Source: Acidilobaceae archaeon
GTDB lineage: Archaea; Thermoproteota; Thermoprotei_A; Sulfolobales; Acidilobaceae
Direction of reading: 5' to 3'
Assembly (NCBI GenBank): GCA_026985385.1
Contig: JALSQM010000047.1
Location: 1-13,155 of the forward strand
DNA length: 13,155 bases
This document shows positions 11,869 through 13,155 of the stretch, in pieces. Position numbers and translations under genes: made by a program. How positions within the stretch are numbered: position 1 is the stretch's first letter; every line of letters starts with the position of its first letter. The notes under the pieces were generated by a model that was not told the DNA's origin, searched no databases, and saw only the letters and a program-made list of their open reading frames with translations.

Positions 11869-13047
11869 TTAGTGGTCGAAGAGGTTCTTGAGGTAGTTCT
11901 GCTCCCACTTGTCCTTGGCCTCGGTGTACTCCTTCTTGGGTGTCGGGTCCTTCGTGGTCTTGGGGGGCTTGTAGTTGAAGTTGAGGCCGAAGAGCACGCT
12001 CTCGGTCTCCAGCTTGCCCTCTAGGTTGCCTAGGTAGGCCCACCCTAGGAAGGCGTACTGGACCGACAGCTTCTCCCCGACGCCGAGGTCGTCGAGTAGG
12101 TTGTTCACGGCGAAGAGCGCGCTCTCATAGGCTATCTCCTGGTTCTTTGGGAAGGGCAGCTTCGCAACGTCGCCTGCCGCCAGGACGTCGTCGTACTTCA
12201 CGTGCCTGAGGTCCTGGGGGCTCCTGACCTCGAACCACCTGTTGCCGAGGCCAGCCTCCTCCACGAACCTGGGGGCCCTGTTGGGCTCCAGTGCTGCTAG
12301 TATTGTGTAGGGGAACTTCTCCCCAGCGGATGTTACGACGTAGTCTGGCCCAATCTCAACTATCTCCTGGCCCGTGACGAGCTCGATCCCTGCCTCCTCG
12401 TACCTAGCCTTGATGGCGTCCGCTATCACGGGTGGCTGGGGCTTGTCGTTGGCGTCTATGTGGACTATCCTGAAGTTCTTCTCGACACCCCTGTGCTTGA
12501 GCACCGTGTATATAGTCATAGCGGTCTCGGCTGGGGCGGGGGCGCAGCGGTAGGGCTGCTTGGGGGCGTAGACCACCACGGCGCCCTTAGTCTCACTCCA
12601 CACCCTCCTCTTCAACACGTCGACCCTACCGGGCTCGTAGACGGTGGTGTTCCTCCACCAGTTCTCCCTGTAGCCCTCGATGCCGCTGCCATCAAATACC
12701 ACGCCGGGAGCAACCACTAGGTAGTCGTAGCTAAGCTCGCTAGCGGTAGGCGCCCGGGTCGGGGCCTCTACGAGGCTAACCTTCCTCTCAGCGGGATCCA
12801 CGGACTTGACCGTGCCGAAGACGAACTTAACGCCCTTCTCGGCAACCTTCTCGTAGCCCCTGACTATCCTATCATAGCTCTGCTCCCCAGTCACCAGCAG
12901 AGGCCTCGAGGGCCCGCTCATGTAGAAGGGATCCTTGGTTACCACAGTAACATCCACAAGGTCGCCAGCCTTCTCGACGAGGTTCCTGGCAACGGCTATC
13001 CCGGCGATCCCACCACCTATCACAACTACCTTCTTCTTAGCACTCAT
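11869..13047 (-). CDS. SQR/flavocytochrome c-like FAD oxidoreductase with one redox Cys
   Basis: A 392-residue member of the sulfide:quinone oxidoreductase / flavocytochrome c sulfide dehydrogenase family. It has the FAD dinucleotide motif GGGIAG (11-16), the middle Rossmann strand KGAVVVYAPKQPYRCAPAPAE (about 154-174), and the second FAD motif LAAGDVAKLP (289-298). C168 matches the conserved Cys of PxRCPPxPYE in these enzymes. The second cysteine, normally in a CY pair near the C-terminus, is Ala here (GWAYLGN, A337); C168 is the only Cys in the protein. A canonical sulfide oxidation mechanism through a Cys-Cys trisulfide is therefore doubtful. ATG 13047 is chosen because it directly precedes the first strand (KKKVVVIGGG) and a TATA-like GATAAAG near 13085 gives a short leader. 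The C-terminus is Lys/Thr/Pro-rich and charged, without the amphipathic helices used for membrane binding being obvious. Confidence 0.85.
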   Translation of the reverse strand: MSAKKKVVVIGGGIAGIAVARNLVEKAGDLVDVTVVTKDPFYMSGPSRPLLVTGEQSYDRIVRGYEKVAEKGVKFVFGTVKSVDPAERKVSLVEAPTRAPTASELSYDYLVVAPGVVFDGSGIEGYRENWWRNTTVYEPGRVDVLKRRVWSETKGAVVVYAPKQPYRCAPAPAETAMTIYTVLKHRGVEKNFRIVHIDANDKPQPPVIADAIKARYEEAGIELVTGQEIVEIGPDYVVTSAGEKFPYTILAALEPNRAPRFVEEAGLGNRWFEVRSPQDLRHVKYDDVLAAGDVAKLPFPKNQEIAYESALFAVNNLLDDLGVGEKLSVQYAFLGWAYLGNLEGKLETESVLFGLNFNYKPPKTTKDPTPKKEYTEAKDKWEQNYLKNLFDH

Positions 13048-13079
13048 TCCCGGGCACCGGGGGCTGACCCCTCCAAGCG

Positions 13080-13090
13080 CCTTTATCAGC
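13080..13090 (-). promoter_or_regulatory. TATA-like box of the flavoprotein gene
   Basis: On the minus strand this reads TGATAAAGGCG. The centre near 13085 predicts a start near 13059 and a leader of about 12 bases before ATG 13047. Confidence 0.4.
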
Positions 13091-13119
13091 GTTAAACAGG
13101 ATTCCGCAGTGCAACATAG

Positions 13120-13155
13120 ATGCGGATTGCGATGGAGCCACCGCATACAGGAGTG
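13120..13155 (+). CDS. Possible leaderless gene start, cut by the window edge
   Basis: An ATG at 13120 opens a frame (MRIAMEPPHTGV) that runs to the window edge. GCGTTAAACAG, centred near 13094, is a TATA-like box almost exactly 26 bases upstream, which fits a leaderless crenarchaeal transcript divergent from the flavoprotein gene. Only twelve codons are visible, so neither reality nor function can be judged. Confidence 0.3.
   Translation, partial: MRIAMEPPHTGV

Noticed and set aside
13048..13146. 33-residue N-terminal extension of the flavoprotein
   Set aside because: It runs through the TATA-like promoter and encodes a Cys-containing stretch unrelated to the family; ATG 13047 abuts the first beta strand.

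Overview
The window looks like chromosomal DNA from a GC-rich hyperthermophilic crenarchaeon, probably of the Desulfurococcales type; this is an inference, not an identification. The reasons are archaeal TATA-box promoters about 26 bases before short or absent leaders, many GTG/TTG starts with GGAGG-type ribosome sites, a TrpB2-type tryptophan synthase, an SSV-type (archaeal viral) integrase fragment, a HEPN/nucleotidyltransferase pair, and the small archaeal gene repertoire. There are no rRNA genes, CRISPR arrays or insertion sequences.

Left end (1-889): a more AT-rich stretch holds an unrecognised small gene (105-461) and the N-terminal fragment of an SSV-type integrase (615-878). The fragment reads straight into the complementary strand of an intact tRNA-Ile(GAT) gene (813-889, minus strand). 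This is the geometry left when an element carrying attP inside its integrase gene recombines into a tRNA. The window therefore contains one border of an integrated element, whose remainder should lie to the left.

Centre (890-7839): a two-helix membrane protein of unknown function (minus) is divergent from surE (plus). surE converges on a two-gene minus-strand unit: a protein with an L-fucose/L-arabinose isomerase-like fold and an RNase Z-like metallo-beta-lactamase, coupled by a GTGA overlap. Divergent from this unit is guaA, full-length GMP synthase. A 56-residue CDGSH iron-sulfur protein sits tail-to-tail with guaA. A hairpin-rich gap of about 300 bases then leads to a second, different metallo-beta-lactamase (COG1237 type).

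Right half (7840-13155): the minus-strand pair trpB2-serK is the most interesting unit. TrpB2 is known to use O-phospho-L-serine, and the ParB-like downstream gene resembles archaeal free-serine kinase, which makes O-phospho-L-serine. The pair may therefore be a self-contained serine-to-tryptophan module. Upstream is an archaeal phosphoglycolate phosphatase-type HAD enzyme. Between it and trpB2 is a possible small structured RNA. Next comes a HEPN/MNT pair (plus strand), facing a sulfide:quinone oxidoreductase-like flavoprotein (minus) that keeps only one of the two redox cysteines. A possible leaderless gene begins at the right edge.
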